In this document: piece by piece, positions 17,674-32,328 of the stretch
Layout: each line of letters starts with the position of its first letter
Position numbering within the stretch: the first letter of the stretch is position 1
DNA from: Burkholderiales bacterium
GTDB lineage: Bacteria > Pseudomonadota > Gammaproteobacteria > Burkholderiales > Thiobacteraceae
Length of the DNA: 64,000 bases
Reading direction: 5' to 3'
Assembly: GCA_023511995.1 (NCBI GenBank)
Contig: JAIMAL010000012.1
Coordinates: 19,508 to 83,507 of the forward strand
Notes under the pieces: generated by a model
Seen by the model: only the letters and a program-made list of their open reading frames with translations
Told to the model about the DNA's origin: nothing
Databases searched by the model: none
Translations under genes and position numbers: made by a program

Positions 17674-18276
17674 GTGCCCCGGTTCAAGCTTCGCATAGCG
17701 GGTCCGGCGGGCCGCATCGAGACCGTCATCGACGATCCGGGTACCCCGCGCAAGGGCCTTGCCTTTATTGCCCATCCCCATCCGCTGCATGGCGGGAGTT
17801 TCGAGAACAAGGTAGTCAAGACCATCGCCACTGCGCTTTTCGATCTGGGCTATGTGGCGGTGCGGCCCAATTTCCGTGGCGTGGGGGCGAGCAGCGGCGA
17901 GTACGACGGCGGCCGCGGCGAGGTGGAGGATATGCTGGCGGTGCACGATTTCGTGCGGCCCCGCTATCCCGAGTGCCCCGTGATTCTGGCCGGTTTTTCC
18001 TTCGGTGCCTATGTGCAGAGCGTGGTGGCCGAGCGGGTTTCCCCCGCGCATGTTCTGCTGGTCGGCCCGGCGGTGAACCTCTTCCGCATGGGCCGCGCGG
18101 TGCCCGGAACCATCGTCATTCACGGCGAACGGGATGAGCTGGTGCCGGCGGAGGCGGCGCGCCAGTGGGCGCAAAGCCACGGCGCCACTTTCGCCCTGGT
18201 GGCCGGGGCGGATCATTTCTTCCACAGGAAGCTTTCCGCGCTGCGGGAACACATCGAAGCGCTATGTCCGTGCTGA
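17674..18276 (+). CDS. Alpha/beta hydrolase
   Basis: A 200-aa cytoplasmic serine hydrolase of the short proteobacterial alpha/beta hydrolase group. The nucleophile elbow is GFSFGAY near residue 109, the oxyanion loop HPHPLHGG near 34, the acid HGERDEL near 150 and the catalytic histidine ADHFFHRK near 179. Start is GTG at 17674. The 3' end overlaps the ABC ATPase start by 13 bases, so the genes are probably co-transcribed. Substrate is unknown; the family includes esterases and peptidase-like enzymes. Confidence 0.88.
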   Translation: MPRFKLRIAGPAGRIETVIDDPGTPRKGLAFIAHPHPLHGGSFENKVVKTIATALFDLGYVAVRPNFRGVGASSGEYDGGRGEVEDMLAVHDFVRPRYPECPVILAGFSFGAYVQSVVAERVSPAHVLLVGPAVNLFRMGRAVPGTIVIHGERDELVPAEAARQWAQSHGATFALVAGADHFFHRKLSALREHIEALCPC

Positions 18277-19175
18277 AGGCAAGCGGGCTTATCAAGCGCT
18301 ATGGGGGCGTGGAGGTGGTGGCGGGCGTCAGCCTGGCGGTGGCCCGCGGCGAGTGCTTCGGCCTGCTGGGCCCCAATGGCGCGGGCAAGACCACCACCCT
18401 GCGTCTGCTGCTGGGGCTCGTCGAGCCGGATGACGGCCAAATCGAGCTTCTCGGCGAGCCGGTGCCGCGTCGCGCCCGCCATGCCCGGCAGCGGGTGGGG
18501 GTGGTGCCCCAGGTGGACAATCTCGATCCCGATTTCACCGTGGAGGAAAACCTCCTCGTCTATGGCCGTTATTTCGGCCTGCGCGATGGCGAGATCCGGG
18601 CGCGTATCCCTGGGCTGCTCGCCTTCGCCGGGCTTGCCCATCGCGCCGAAGCGCGCATCCCCACCCTCTCTGGCGGCATGAAAAGGCGGTTGACCCTAGC
18701 GCGGGCGTTGGTCAACGATCCCGAACTCATTTTCCTCGACGAGCCCACCACGGGGCTGGATCCCCAGGCGCGACATCTGCTGTGGCAGGGGCTGCGCCGC
18801 CTCACCAGCCAGGGCAAGACTTTGATCCTCACCACCCACTTCATGGAGGAGGCGGAACGGCTGTGTGATCGTCTGGCCATCATGGACCAGGGTCGCATCA
18901 TCGCCGAGGGCAATCCCCGCGCCCTCATCGCGGAGCACATCGAACCCTTCGTGGTGGAAATCTATGGCGAGGAGGCGGGCCGCTGGGCGGACGCCTTCGG
19001 CGCCTTGCTCTGCCGGCGTGTGGAAAAGGCCGGCGAGAGCGTCTTTTGCTACACGGACGATGGCGAGGCGCTCCTCAACAACCTGCGGGCACAGCCTGCG
19101 CTCAAGGTCACCCACCGGCCCGCCAACCTGGAAGACGTGTTCCTCAAACTCACCGGCCGGGAGCTGCGCGACTGA
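18264..19175 (+). CDS. ABC transporter ATP-binding protein (NodI-like)
   Basis: A 303-aa ATPase of the ABC-2/NodI group. Walker A is [10 protein letters not shown] near residue 40, the Q-loop [14 protein letters not shown] near 83, signature [15 protein letters not shown] near 137, Walker [14 protein letters not shown] near 156 and switch histidine TTH near 190. A C-terminal accessory domain (about 225-303) is typical of drug/polysaccharide exporters. I start at the ATG at 18264 inside the hydrolase 3' end, since the family start [15 protein letters not shown] is conserved. The stop overlaps the permease start by one base (TGATG), so the two form an exporter. Confidence 0.93.
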   Translation: MSVLKASGLIKRYGGVEVVAGVSLAVARGECFGLLGPNGAGKTTTLRLLLGLVEPDDGQIELLGEPVPRRARHARQRVGVVPQVDNLDPDFTVEENLLVYGRYFGLRDGEIRARIPGLLAFAGLAHRAEARIPTLSGGMKRRLTLARALVNDPELIFLDEPTTGLDPQARHLLWQGLRRLTSQGKTLILTTHFMEEAERLCDRLAIMDQGRIIAEGNPRALIAEHIEPFVVEIYGEEAGRWADAFGALLCRRVEKAGESVFCYTDDGEALLNNLRAQPALKVTHRPANLEDVFLKLTGRELRD

Positions 19176-19957
19176 TGCGGTATTTCACGCCTCCCCGTCT
19201 GAGCCTGCGCTTCGTGCCGGTCTGGCGGCGCAATTTCCTGGTGTGGCGGAAACTGGCCATTCCCTCGATGCTGGGGAATCTCGCCGATCCCATGCTCTAC
19301 ATGCTGGGCCTGGGCTTTGGGCTCGGGGCCCTGCTGCCCGACGTCGCGGGGGTGCCCTATCTCACCTTTCTTGCCGCCGGCACGGTGGCCTATTCCACCA
19401 TGAACAGCGCCACCTTCGAGACCCTCTACTCAGGCTTTTCCCGCATGCATGTGCAGAAGACCTGGGATGCCATCCTCAACACCCCCCTCACCCTGGACGA
19501 TGTGCTCCTGGGCGAATGGGTTTGGGCGGCCTCCAAGGCCCTGCTGTCGGGGCTGGCGATTCTTGCCATCATCTGGGTGCTGGACCTGGAGGCTTCCTTC
19601 TGGCTTTCCCTCTGGATCATCCCGGTGGTGATCCTCACCGGCCTGTGTTTTGCCGGCATGGGGCTGGTGATGAACGCGGTCTCCCCCAACTATGATTTCT
19701 TTCTCTACTACTTCACCCTGGTCATCACCCCCATGGTGCTGTTGTGCGGGGTGTTCTATCCCGTCTCCCAACTGCCCGCGGCGCTGCAGAGGGTTTCCCG
19801 CTTCCTGCCCCTTTCCCACGCCATCGACCTGGTGCGGCCGCTGGTGCTGGGCCGGCTCCCGGAGGACATCCTCCTGCACGTGCTGGTGCTGATCGCCTAT
19901 GGGAGCGTGGGATTCTGGCTGGGGCTTGGCCTCACCCGCCGACGGCTGCTGCGCTGA
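19175..19957 (+). CDS. ABC-2 type transporter permease (NodJ-like)
   Basis: A 260-aa inner-membrane permease with six predicted helices. The first lies near 38-55 (LYMLGLGFGLGALL), and the conserved NodJ-type segment MNSATFETLYSGFSRMHVQK follows near 73-92. FYPVSQLPAALQ near 193 is the ABC-2 permease signature loop before the final helices. It pairs with the preceding ATPase to export a lipid-linked or hydrophobic substrate. Identity of the substrate is not visible; NodIJ homologues outside rhizobia are widespread in Betaproteobacteria. Start ATG overlaps the ATPase stop. Confidence 0.92.
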   Translation: MRYFTPPRLSLRFVPVWRRNFLVWRKLAIPSMLGNLADPMLYMLGLGFGLGALLPDVAGVPYLTFLAAGTVAYSTMNSATFETLYSGFSRMHVQKTWDAILNTPLTLDDVLLGEWVWAASKALLSGLAILAIIWVLDLEASFWLSLWIIPVVILTGLCFAGMGLVMNAVSPNYDFFLYYFTLVITPMVLLCGVFYPVSQLPAALQRVSRFLPLSHAIDLVRPLVLGRLPEDILLHVLVLIAYGSVGFWLGLGLTRRRLLR

Positions 19958-20017
19958 AGGTCAGTCGAAAGCCACCACGGCGCCGCGCCGGCAAACCGCA
20001 GCGCTTTTCGCTTTGAT

Positions 20018-20962
20018 TCAGCCCGTAAGCCCCGCCGCCTGGCTGTCGGCGTGGTAGGAGCTGCGCACCATGGGCCCGCAGGCGGCATTGCTGAAGCCCA
20101 TCTGCTGCGCCACCTCGGCGAAGGCCTCGAAGGCTTCGGGGGTGACGAAGCGCTGCACGGGCAGGTGATGCGGCGAGGGTTGCAGATACTGGCCGAGGGT
20201 GAGCATGTCCACGTCGTGGGCGCGCAGATCCCGCATGACTTCGAGGATTTCCTCATCGGTCTCGCCCAGACCCAGCATCAGGCCGGACTTGGTGGGCACA
20301 CCGGGATGGCGAACCTTGAAGGCTTGCAGCAACCTAAGCGAATGGGCGTAGTCGGCCCCCGGGCGCGCCGCGCGGTATAGCCGCGGCACGGTCTCCAGGT
20401 TGTGGTTGAACACATCCGGCGGTGCCGCATCGAGAATGTCCAAGGCGGTTTCCAGCCGGCCGCGGAAATCCGGCACCAGGATTTCGATGCGGGTCTGCGG
20501 CGAGATCTGCCGCACGGCGCGGATACAATCGACGAAATGCTGCGCGCCGCCATCCCGCAGATCATCCCGGTCCACGCTGGTGATGACCACGTAACGCAGG
20601 CCGAGGGCGGCGACGGTTTGCGCAAGGTGCTGGGGCTCCTCGGGGTCGGGGGGCTGCGGCCGGCCATGGGCCACGTCGCAGAAGGGACAGCGCCGGGTGC
20701 ACACCTCACCCAGAATCATGAAAGTGGCCGTGCCATGGGAGAAACACTCGCCGATGTTGGGACAGGAGGCTTCCTCGCACACCGTGTGCAGACGCTGCCG
20801 GCGCAGGATCGCCTTCATCTCGAAGAAGCGGGGGCTGTTGGGGGATTTGGCGCGGATCCAGGCCGGTTTGCGCGCCACCGGCGCGGGCACGATCCTGACC
20901 GGGATGCGGGCGGTCTTGGCGGCACCCCGCTGGGGGGCGGCAGGGTTGGTTTTGTCGGTCAT
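20018..20962 (-). CDS. lipA: Lipoyl synthase
   Basis: A 314-aa radical SAM enzyme that inserts two sulfurs into protein-bound octanoyl groups to make lipoyl cofactor. The auxiliary cluster ligands are Cys62, Cys67 and Cys73 ([12 protein letters not shown]); the radical SAM cluster is Cys88, Cys92 and Cys95 (CTRRCPFC). The C-terminal RSSYHAD segment carries the serine ligand of the auxiliary cluster. It is cytoplasmic. The partner octanoyltransferase lipB, often next to lipA, is not in the window. It is transcribed away from gltB across a 209-base divergent gap. Confidence 0.97.
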   Translation of the reverse strand: MTDKTNPAAPQRGAAKTARIPVRIVPAPVARKPAWIRAKSPNSPRFFEMKAILRRQRLHTVCEEASCPNIGECFSHGTATFMILGEVCTRRCPFCDVAHGRPQPPDPEEPQHLAQTVAALGLRYVVITSVDRDDLRDGGAQHFVDCIRAVRQISPQTRIEILVPDFRGRLETALDILDAAPPDVFNHNLETVPRLYRAARPGADYAHSLRLLQAFKVRHPGVPTKSGLMLGLGETDEEILEVMRDLRAHDVDMLTLGQYLQPSPHHLPVQRFVTPEAFEAFAEVAQQMGFSNAACGPMVRSSYHADSQAAGLTG

Positions 20963-21106
20963 GGGGGAACCTCAAACTTGTGCCGGACAAACCGCAAAGG
21001 CCGGCGCCGGTGTCCCTTCCCCACCCCTTGCGGGAAAGCGTTGTTGCGGTGGGGTGGTTTCCTACAGCCTTTGCGTCGAAAGGGTCTTGGCACTGCCTGC
21101 GCCGCA

Positions 21107-21136
21107 TTGCCCGGGGGCGCGTTTCCCGGTTAGAAT
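21107..21136 (+). promoter_or_regulatory. Putative sigma-70 promoter of gltB
   Basis: TTGCCC (21107-21112) and TAGAAT (21131-21136) are separated by 18 bases. The start would fall near 21143, giving a leader of about 29 bases to the gltB ATG. Confidence 0.45.
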
Positions 21137-21171
21137 CGTGAACTTTTCACTGAATTTTGCAGGGTTTGGCA

Positions 21172-27059
<5,888 letters not shown>

Positions 27060-27112
27060 CACGCCGAAGAACCCCGTCACCCCTCGCCTAAGCCGGTGGC
27101 AACGGTGCCCGG

Positions 27113-28171
27113 ATGAAACCCAAAAACGACACTTTCCTGCGCGCCCTTTTCAAGGAGCCGGTGCCCTACACCCCCATCTGGATCATGCGCCAAGCGGGGC
27201 GCTACTTGCCGGAATACAACGAAACCCGGGCGCGCGCCGGCTCCTTCCTCGACCTGTGCAAAAACCCGGACTACTGCACCGAGGTCACCCTGCAACCCAT
27301 CGCCCGCTTCGGACTGGATGCCGCCATCCTCTTCTCCGACATCCTCACCATCCCCGATGCCATGGGGCTGGGGTTGTACTTCGCCGACGGGGAAGGCCCG
27401 AAATTCGAGCGTCCCCTGCGCGAGGAATGGGAAATCCGGGATCTCACCCCCCCCGATCCGGAACTCCACCTGGGCTATGTGCTGGATGCCGTGCGCCAGA
27501 TTCGCAAGGCCCTGGACAATGAAGTGCCCCTCATCGGTTTTTCCGGCAGCCCCTTCACCCTGGCCTGCTATATGGTGGAGGGGGGCGGTTCGGACGATTT
27601 CCGCACCACGAAGACGATGCTCTACCGCCGGCCCGACCTCCTACACCGCATTCTGGAGGTGAACACCCGGGCGGTCACCGACTATCTCAACGCCCAGATC
27701 CGCGCCGGCGCCCAGGCGGTGCAGATTTTCGACACCTGGGGCGGCATGCTCTCCGCCCGCGCCTACGAGGAATTCTCCCTGGCCTATCTCCGCCAGGTGG
27801 TCGCCGGGCTCATCAAGGAACACGAGGGCATGCGGGTGCCCTCCATTGTCTTCACCAAGGGCGGCGGGGTGTGGCTGGAGAAAATCGCCGGCATCGGCTG
27901 CGAAGCGGTGGGCCTGGACTGGACCTGCGACATCGGCGAGGCACGCCGGCGGGTGGGGGACCGGGTCGCCCTGCAGGGCAACATGGACCCCATGGTGCTC
28001 TTTGCCGGCCCGGAGGTCGTGCGGGAGGAGGCGAAGCGTATCCTGCAAGCCTACGGCCAGGGCTCCGGCCACGTTTTCAACCTGGGCCATGGCGTGTCCC
28101 AGTTCACGCCCCCGGAGAGCGTGGCCGCCCTGGTGGAGGCCGTGCACGAGCTCTCCCGCGCCTTTCACTAA
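27113..28171 (+). CDS. hemE: Uroporphyrinogen decarboxylase
   Basis: A 352-aa cofactor-free enzyme converting uroporphyrinogen III to coproporphyrinogen III in haem synthesis. The two family signatures are visible: [15 protein letters not shown] (residues about 21-35), containing the conserved Arg, and [19 protein letters not shown] (about 143). FSDIL with the catalytic Asp lies near 79 and HVFNLGHG near 323. Length is normal. Its stop overlaps the end of the convergent diguanylate cyclase gene by 4 bases. hemE next to priA is a conserved betaproteobacterial arrangement, here interrupted by that gene. Confidence 0.97.
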   Translation: MKPKNDTFLRALFKEPVPYTPIWIMRQAGRYLPEYNETRARAGSFLDLCKNPDYCTEVTLQPIARFGLDAAILFSDILTIPDAMGLGLYFADGEGPKFERPLREEWEIRDLTPPDPELHLGYVLDAVRQIRKALDNEVPLIGFSGSPFTLACYMVEGGGSDDFRTTKTMLYRRPDLLHRILEVNTRAVTDYLNAQIRAGAQAVQIFDTWGGMLSARAYEEFSLAYLRQVVAGLIKEHEGMRVPSIVFTKGGGVWLEKIAGIGCEAVGLDWTCDIGEARRRVGDRVALQGNMDPMVLFAGPEVVREEAKRILQAYGQGSGHVFNLGHGVSQFTPPESVAALVEAVHELSRAFH

Positions 28172-29757
28172 GGCGCGACACACACCCGGTTGCGCCCGGT
28201 GCGCTTGGCCTCGTAGAGGGCCGCATCGGCCGCCTCGATCAGGGCCTGGCTGGTGCCATGGTGGGGAAAGAGGGCAATGCCGGCGCTGGCGGTGGCGTAA
28301 AACCCGCCTTCGCCAGTGGGATGGCACACACCGCTGAAATCGTCGCGGATGCGGTCGATGATGGCGAGCGCCTGCTCGCCGTCCACGTGGGGCAGGGCGA
28401 TGAGAAACTCCTCGCCCCCGTAACGGCAAAGGAGATCACCGCGGCGTAGCCGCTGTTTCAGAAGCCAGGAGAGGCTGCGGATCACCTGATCCCCCACCGG
28501 ATGGCCGTAGGTGTCGTTCACCTGTTTGAAGCGGTCGATGTCCATCATCACCACTGCCGCCTGGCCCCCTTCCGCCCGCAGACTTTCCAGGAGGAGGTCG
28601 AGGGTGTTCTTGCCGCTGGTGTGGTTGAGCAGCCCGGTGAGGCTGTCGTGGTACATGGTGCGGCGAAGTGCCCGGTAGCGCTCGATCTTGGTGCGCACCA
28701 CGGCGTTGAGATAGACCGGGTTGAAGGGCTTGGTGAGGAAATGGTCCCCGCCGAGGCGCATGGCGTCCACCTGCAGGGCCACATCGGTCTCCGCCGAGAG
28801 ATAGACGATGGGCACGCTGATGAACTCGGGGTGCTGGCGGAGAAGGCGGGTGAGCTCCACGCCCGTGCAGCCGGGCATGTACATGTCCATCAACACCAGG
28901 TCCGGGTGGAACTGCTTCACCGCGGCGAGGGCCTGGCGCGGGTCGTTGACAATCTCGCAGGCGATCTGGTTCTCCTCCAGGGTGCGCCGGATGAGGTGGC
29001 TTGCGGTCTTGGAATCCTCCACGATGAGCACCCGGCCGGGCTCGGGCTCCTGGCTCTGGGTGAGCTCCAGGATGCGCTCCACCAGGGCGTGCACCGGCGT
29101 CCCTTCCAGCAGACAGTGATCGGCGCCCCCCGCCAGGGGTTCGTAGAGCTCGTCGAAATCCGAGCGCAGGCCCAAACAGAAAATCTGGGCCAGGCCATGG
29201 CGGGCGCGCAGCCCCTGCACCCGGGCGCGCCACTCACCCCAGGGGAGGCTGCGTAAATCCAGAAGCAAAAGCGGCGCGGCCACCGTCTCCGGCACCGCCT
29301 CGTCCCAGGTCAAAAAGCGCACGGGCGCGCCGAAATGGGCAAGCTGGTCAGTAAGCGCCCGCCAACGCTCCGCCTCATGGCCGATGAGAAAGCCGCGGGG
29401 CGCGGTGGCAGCCGCCGGAAGCCGAGCCACCCCCTGGCGGCGGTCGAAGCGGGCCGCCGCCAGGGCGGTCTGGGCCTTGACCATGGCGCAGAGGGTTTGG
29501 ATGCGCCCATCGAGGGCGTTTACGGTCGCCTCCGGCAGGGGATGGGCGAGCTCGGGCTGGAAGAGGGCGAGGATCGCCTGTTCCAGGTCGTGACTCGCAT
29601 GGGCAAGGCCCACGTTCTTCGTCTCCCGCAGGAATTCGGTGAAGCTGTTGACGGAGACGGCCAGCTCCACGAAGGATTCCATGCTGGGCGCGGCCCGGTA
29701 GCGCGCCCAGGCTTCAACGACGGCTTGGCAACGCCGGGCGATGGGGTCGGGGGACAT
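28168..29757 (-). CDS. Response-regulator diguanylate cyclase with extra N-terminal domains
   Basis: A 529-aa soluble protein that should make cyclic di-GMP. Residues about 1-100 are an all-helical Hpt-like region; 120-235 resemble a degenerate receiver ([14 protein letters not shown], without the acidic pocket); 241-365 are a canonical receiver with Asp291 (VLMDMYMPG) and Lys343; 370-529 are a GGDEF domain with active GGEEF at 447-451 and an inhibitory I-site RxxD (Arg438-Asp441) five residues before it. No kinase gene is adjacent. The gene is convergent with hemE, overlapping it by 4 bases, and has its own promoter. Confidence 0.92.
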   Translation of the reverse strand: MSPDPIARRCQAVVEAWARYRAAPSMESFVELAVSVNSFTEFLRETKNVGLAHASHDLEQAILALFQPELAHPLPEATVNALDGRIQTLCAMVKAQTALAAARFDRRQGVARLPAAATAPRGFLIGHEAERWRALTDQLAHFGAPVRFLTWDEAVPETVAAPLLLLDLRSLPWGEWRARVQGLRARHGLAQIFCLGLRSDFDELYEPLAGGADHCLLEGTPVHALVERILELTQSQEPEPGRVLIVEDSKTASHLIRRTLEENQIACEIVNDPRQALAAVKQFHPDLVLMDMYMPGCTGVELTRLLRQHPEFISVPIVYLSAETDVALQVDAMRLGGDHFLTKPFNPVYLNAVVRTKIERYRALRRTMYHDSLTGLLNHTSGKNTLDLLLESLRAEGGQAAVVMMDIDRFKQVNDTYGHPVGDQVIRSLSWLLKQRLRRGDLLCRYGGEEFLIALPHVDGEQALAIIDRIRDDFSGVCHPTGEGGFYATASAGIALFPHHGTSQALIEAADAALYEAKRTGRNRVCVAP

Positions 29758-29785
29758 GGGCGGAAAATGACAAAGTCAATGCGCC

Positions 29786-29814
29786 CTTATAGCCCCTTTT
29801 CCCCGGCCCGTAAA
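29786..29814 (-). promoter_or_regulatory. Putative sigma-70 promoter of the diguanylate cyclase gene
   Basis: On the minus strand TTTACG (29814-29809) and TATAAG (29791-29786) are separated by 17 bases. The start would be near 29779, about 22 bases before the ATG. Confidence 0.45.
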
Positions 29815-29854
29815 GCCCGCAACAAGGCTCCTTCGCGGCTATTTCAGGACTGAC

Positions 29855-29863
29855 TTATACACA
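29855..29863 (+). promoter_or_regulatory. DnaA box TTATACACA
   Basis: An exact match to the DnaA-box consensus TTATNCACA, in the noncoding region 221 bases before priA. Confidence 0.5.
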
Positions 29864-30017
29864 GCCGGGACGGAGAAGCGGGCCAGCGGCCCAGGCTGGA
29901 AGCGGCTTCAAGATTGGCTTGCAAGGCACTGATTTGGCCAAAGTTTTACCGGACCGCCGGCGGTCGCGTGCCACTCTCCGTTGACAATGGGGTGAATGCG
30001 CGCTCCACGGCCGGTGA

Positions 30018-30026
30018 CTATGCACA
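30018..30026 (+). promoter_or_regulatory. DnaA box-like CTATGCACA
   Basis: One mismatch (first base) to TTATNCACA, on the same strand and only 3 bases before the exact box at 30030, giving a 12-base repeat spacing. Confidence 0.35.
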
Positions 30027-30029
30027 GAG

Positions 30030-30038
30030 TTATCCACA
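30030..30038 (+). promoter_or_regulatory. DnaA box TTATCCACA overlapping the putative priA -35
   Basis: An exact high-affinity-type DnaA box. TAAAAT at 30053-30058 is spaced 17 bases from the box's first hexamer, so DnaA binding would cover the -35 region of the likely priA promoter. Confidence 0.5.
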
Positions 30039-30083
30039 GGCCGTCCCGCCGCTAAAATAGGCCCTTGCCGCCCGTGAGAAGCC

Positions 30084-32270
30084 ATGCCCATTGCGCACAT
30101 CGCCCTCGACGTTCCCCTGGACACCCTCTTTGAGTACACGGCCGTGGGGGCGCAGGCAGAAGACGTGGGGCGGCTTGCCCTGGTGCCCTTCGGCCGCGGC
30201 AGGCGGGTGGGGGTGATCGTGGGCTTCGCCGAGACGCCCACGGTGGAAGCGGGCCGGCTCAAGCCCGTGACCCGCGTTCTGCGGGAGCTGCCGGCGCTGC
30301 CGGCGGACATCCTGGAACTCGCCCGCTTCTGCGCCACCTACTACCACCATCCCCTGGGCCAGGTGCTCGCCACCCTGCTGCCCCAACGCCTGCGCCGCAT
30401 GCCCCCCGCCCGCGCCGAAGAGCCGGTGTGGCGACTCTCTTCCGCGGGACGCGCAGTCGAACCAGGCAGCCTGCCGCAGCGGGCGGTCCGGCGTCGGCGG
30501 CTGCTGGCCACCCTCAAGGAGCGGGGCGAATTGAGCGCAGAGGAGTTGCGCGCTGTCTTTCCCGGCGCCGGCCGGGTGATGCAGGAATTCCTGGCCCTGG
30601 GTTGGGTGGAACGGGGCACGGCTACCCCACGGGTGGAAGCCCCCGCCACGCCCTATCCCCTGGAAACGCCGCCGGTTCTCAATCCCGACCAGGAGGCGGC
30701 GGTGGCGGCGGTATGCGCAGCCGGGGAGGGTTTCAGCGCCTGGCTCCTTCTGGGGGTGACGGGCAGCGGCAAGACCGAGGTCTATTCCCGCCTGATCGCC
30801 CACACCCTGGCAAAGGGCCGCCAGAGCCTGGTGCTGGTGCCGGAAATCAACCTCACGCCGCAGACCGAGGCCCGCTTCCGCCGCCGCTTCCCCCAGGCGA
30901 CCATCATCAGCCTGCACAGCCATCTGGCCGAGGGGGAGCGCTTGAAGCGCTGGCGCCTGGCGCAGGAGGCAAAGGCGGACATCGTCCTCGGCACGCGGCT
31001 TGCGGTATTCACCCCGCTGCCCCGCCTAGGGCTCATCGTCGTCGACGAGGAACACGACATCTCCTTCAAGCAGCAGGAGGGGCTGCGCTACTCCGCCCGC
31101 GACCTCGCCGTCTATCGCGCCCGGCAGCGGGGCGTGCCCATCGTCCTGGGCTCCGCCACCCCTTCCCTGGAAAGCTGGCACAACGCCTGCCTTAACCGCT
31201 ACCATCTGCTGCGGCTGCCCCGTCGCGCAGTGGAGGGGGCCCGACCGCCGCGCCTCGGCCTCATCGACATCCGGCGCGAAGCCCTCACCGAGGGACTCAG
31301 CGCCCGCCTCATCCTTGCCCTCAAGGAGCGGCTGCGCCGCGGCGAGCAGAGCCTGCTCTTCCTCAACCGCCGGGGCTTTGCCCCCGTGCTCCACTGCAGC
31401 GCCTGCGGTTGGCTTGCCGGCTGCCCCCGCTGCGCGGTGAAACTGGTGGTGCACCTTGCCGACCGGCGCCTGCGCTGCCACCACTGCGGCCATGAGGAAG
31501 CCATCCCCCGCCACTGCCCCGACTGCGGTGCCCTGGAACTCAACCCCCTCGGCCAGGGCACGCAGCGGGTGGAACAGGCCCTGCGCCGGCTGCTGCCAGA
31601 GGCGCGCCTGCTGCGCATCGACCGCGACAGCACCCGCCGCCGCGCTGCCCTGCCGGACATGCTGGAGAAAGTGGCCGCCGGCGAGGTGGACATCCTGCTG
31701 GGCACCCAGATGCTGACCAAGGGGCACGACTTTCCGCGACTCACCCTGGTGGGCATCCTCAATGCAGATGGCGGCCTCTACAGTGCCGATTTCCGCGCCT
31801 CGGAGCGGCTCTTTGCCCAGCTCCTGCAGGTGGCCGGCCGCGCCGGGCGCGCGAGCGCCGACGGCGAGGTGCTGATCCAGACCAGCCTGCCGGGCCACCC
31901 CCTCTTCGCCGCTCTGGCGCAGGGGGATTACGAGGCGTTCGCCACCACCTTGGCTGCGGAGCGGGAAGCGCTTCATCTTCCGCCCTTCTCCTTCCAGGCG
32001 TGGCTGCGCGCCGAGGCCCACAGCATGGAAGCGGTGATGGCGTTCCTCCGCGCCGCCCGCGCCTGCGCCAGGCCCGAGGGGGTCACCCTTTATGATCCCG
32101 TGCCCGCGCCCCTTGCCCGCAAGGCCGGCAAGGCGCGCGCGCAGCTTCTCGTGGAAGCCGACTCGCGCAGCGCCCTGCAGGCTTTCCTCGGGCCGTGGCT
32201 GGTAAGCCTCAACGCCCTGCGGGCGCGGCAGGTGCGCTGGGCGCTGGATGTGGATCCTGTGGAACCCTGA
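30084..32270 (+). CDS. priA: Primosomal protein N' (replication restart helicase)
   Basis: A 728-aa superfamily 2 helicase that reloads the replisome at stalled forks. The N-terminal DNA-binding domain (1-105) starts with IAHIALDVPLDTLFEYT; Walker A is GVTGSGKT at 224-231, Walker B VVDEEHD near 315, and motif LGSATPSLESW near 356. The Cys-rich zinc region (CSACGWLAGCPRCAV and CHHCGHEEAIPRHCPDCG, about 437-485) is complete. It uses ATP to move 3' to 5' and unwinds lagging-strand arms. Its upstream region contains DnaA boxes. argS follows downstream. Confidence 0.97.
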   Translation: MPIAHIALDVPLDTLFEYTAVGAQAEDVGRLALVPFGRGRRVGVIVGFAETPTVEAGRLKPVTRVLRELPALPADILELARFCATYYHHPLGQVLATLLPQRLRRMPPARAEEPVWRLSSAGRAVEPGSLPQRAVRRRRLLATLKERGELSAEELRAVFPGAGRVMQEFLALGWVERGTATPRVEAPATPYPLETPPVLNPDQEAAVAAVCAAGEGFSAWLLLGVTGSGKTEVYSRLIAHTLAKGRQSLVLVPEINLTPQTEARFRRRFPQATIISLHSHLAEGERLKRWRLAQEAKADIVLGTRLAVFTPLPRLGLIVVDEEHDISFKQQEGLRYSARDLAVYRARQRGVPIVLGSATPSLESWHNACLNRYHLLRLPRRAVEGARPPRLGLIDIRREALTEGLSARLILALKERLRRGEQSLLFLNRRGFAPVLHCSACGWLAGCPRCAVKLVVHLADRRLRCHHCGHEEAIPRHCPDCGALELNPLGQGTQRVEQALRRLLPEARLLRIDRDSTRRRAALPDMLEKVAAGEVDILLGTQMLTKGHDFPRLTLVGILNADGGLYSADFRASERLFAQLLQVAGRAGRASADGEVLIQTSLPGHPLFAALAQGDYEAFATTLAAEREALHLPPFSFQAWLRAEAHSMEAVMAFLRAARACARPEGVTLYDPVPAPLARKAGKARAQLLVEADSRSALQAFLGPWLVSLNALRARQVRWALDVDPVEP

Positions 32271-32301
32271 CAATGACACGGGCAAATTGCCGCTGTGCCG
32301 C

Positions 32302-32307
32302 TATAAT
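32302..32307 (+). promoter_or_regulatory. TATAAT -10 box of argS
   Basis: A perfect TATAAT 21 bases before the argS ATG. A good -35 is not evident. The leader would be about 15 bases and has no Shine-Dalgarno match. Confidence 0.4.
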
Positions 32308-32328
32308 CACGTTTTCTTCTCGCTCACC

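Larger units (their letters stand above)
29758..30083. other. Divergent intergenic region with DnaA boxes
   Basis: These 326 bases lie between the diguanylate cyclase gene (leftward) and priA (rightward). I see no gene. The segment holds a plausible leftward promoter, two exact DnaA boxes, a third one-mismatch box and a candidate priA promoter whose -35 region coincides with one of the boxes. No AT-rich unwinding element or dnaA/dnaN neighbour is present. Confidence 0.6.

Noticed and set aside
21087..21102. Sigma-54-like TGGCACT upstream of gltB
   Set aside because: The -24 half fits but the -12 half lacks the TT before GC, and a better sigma-70 pair overlaps.
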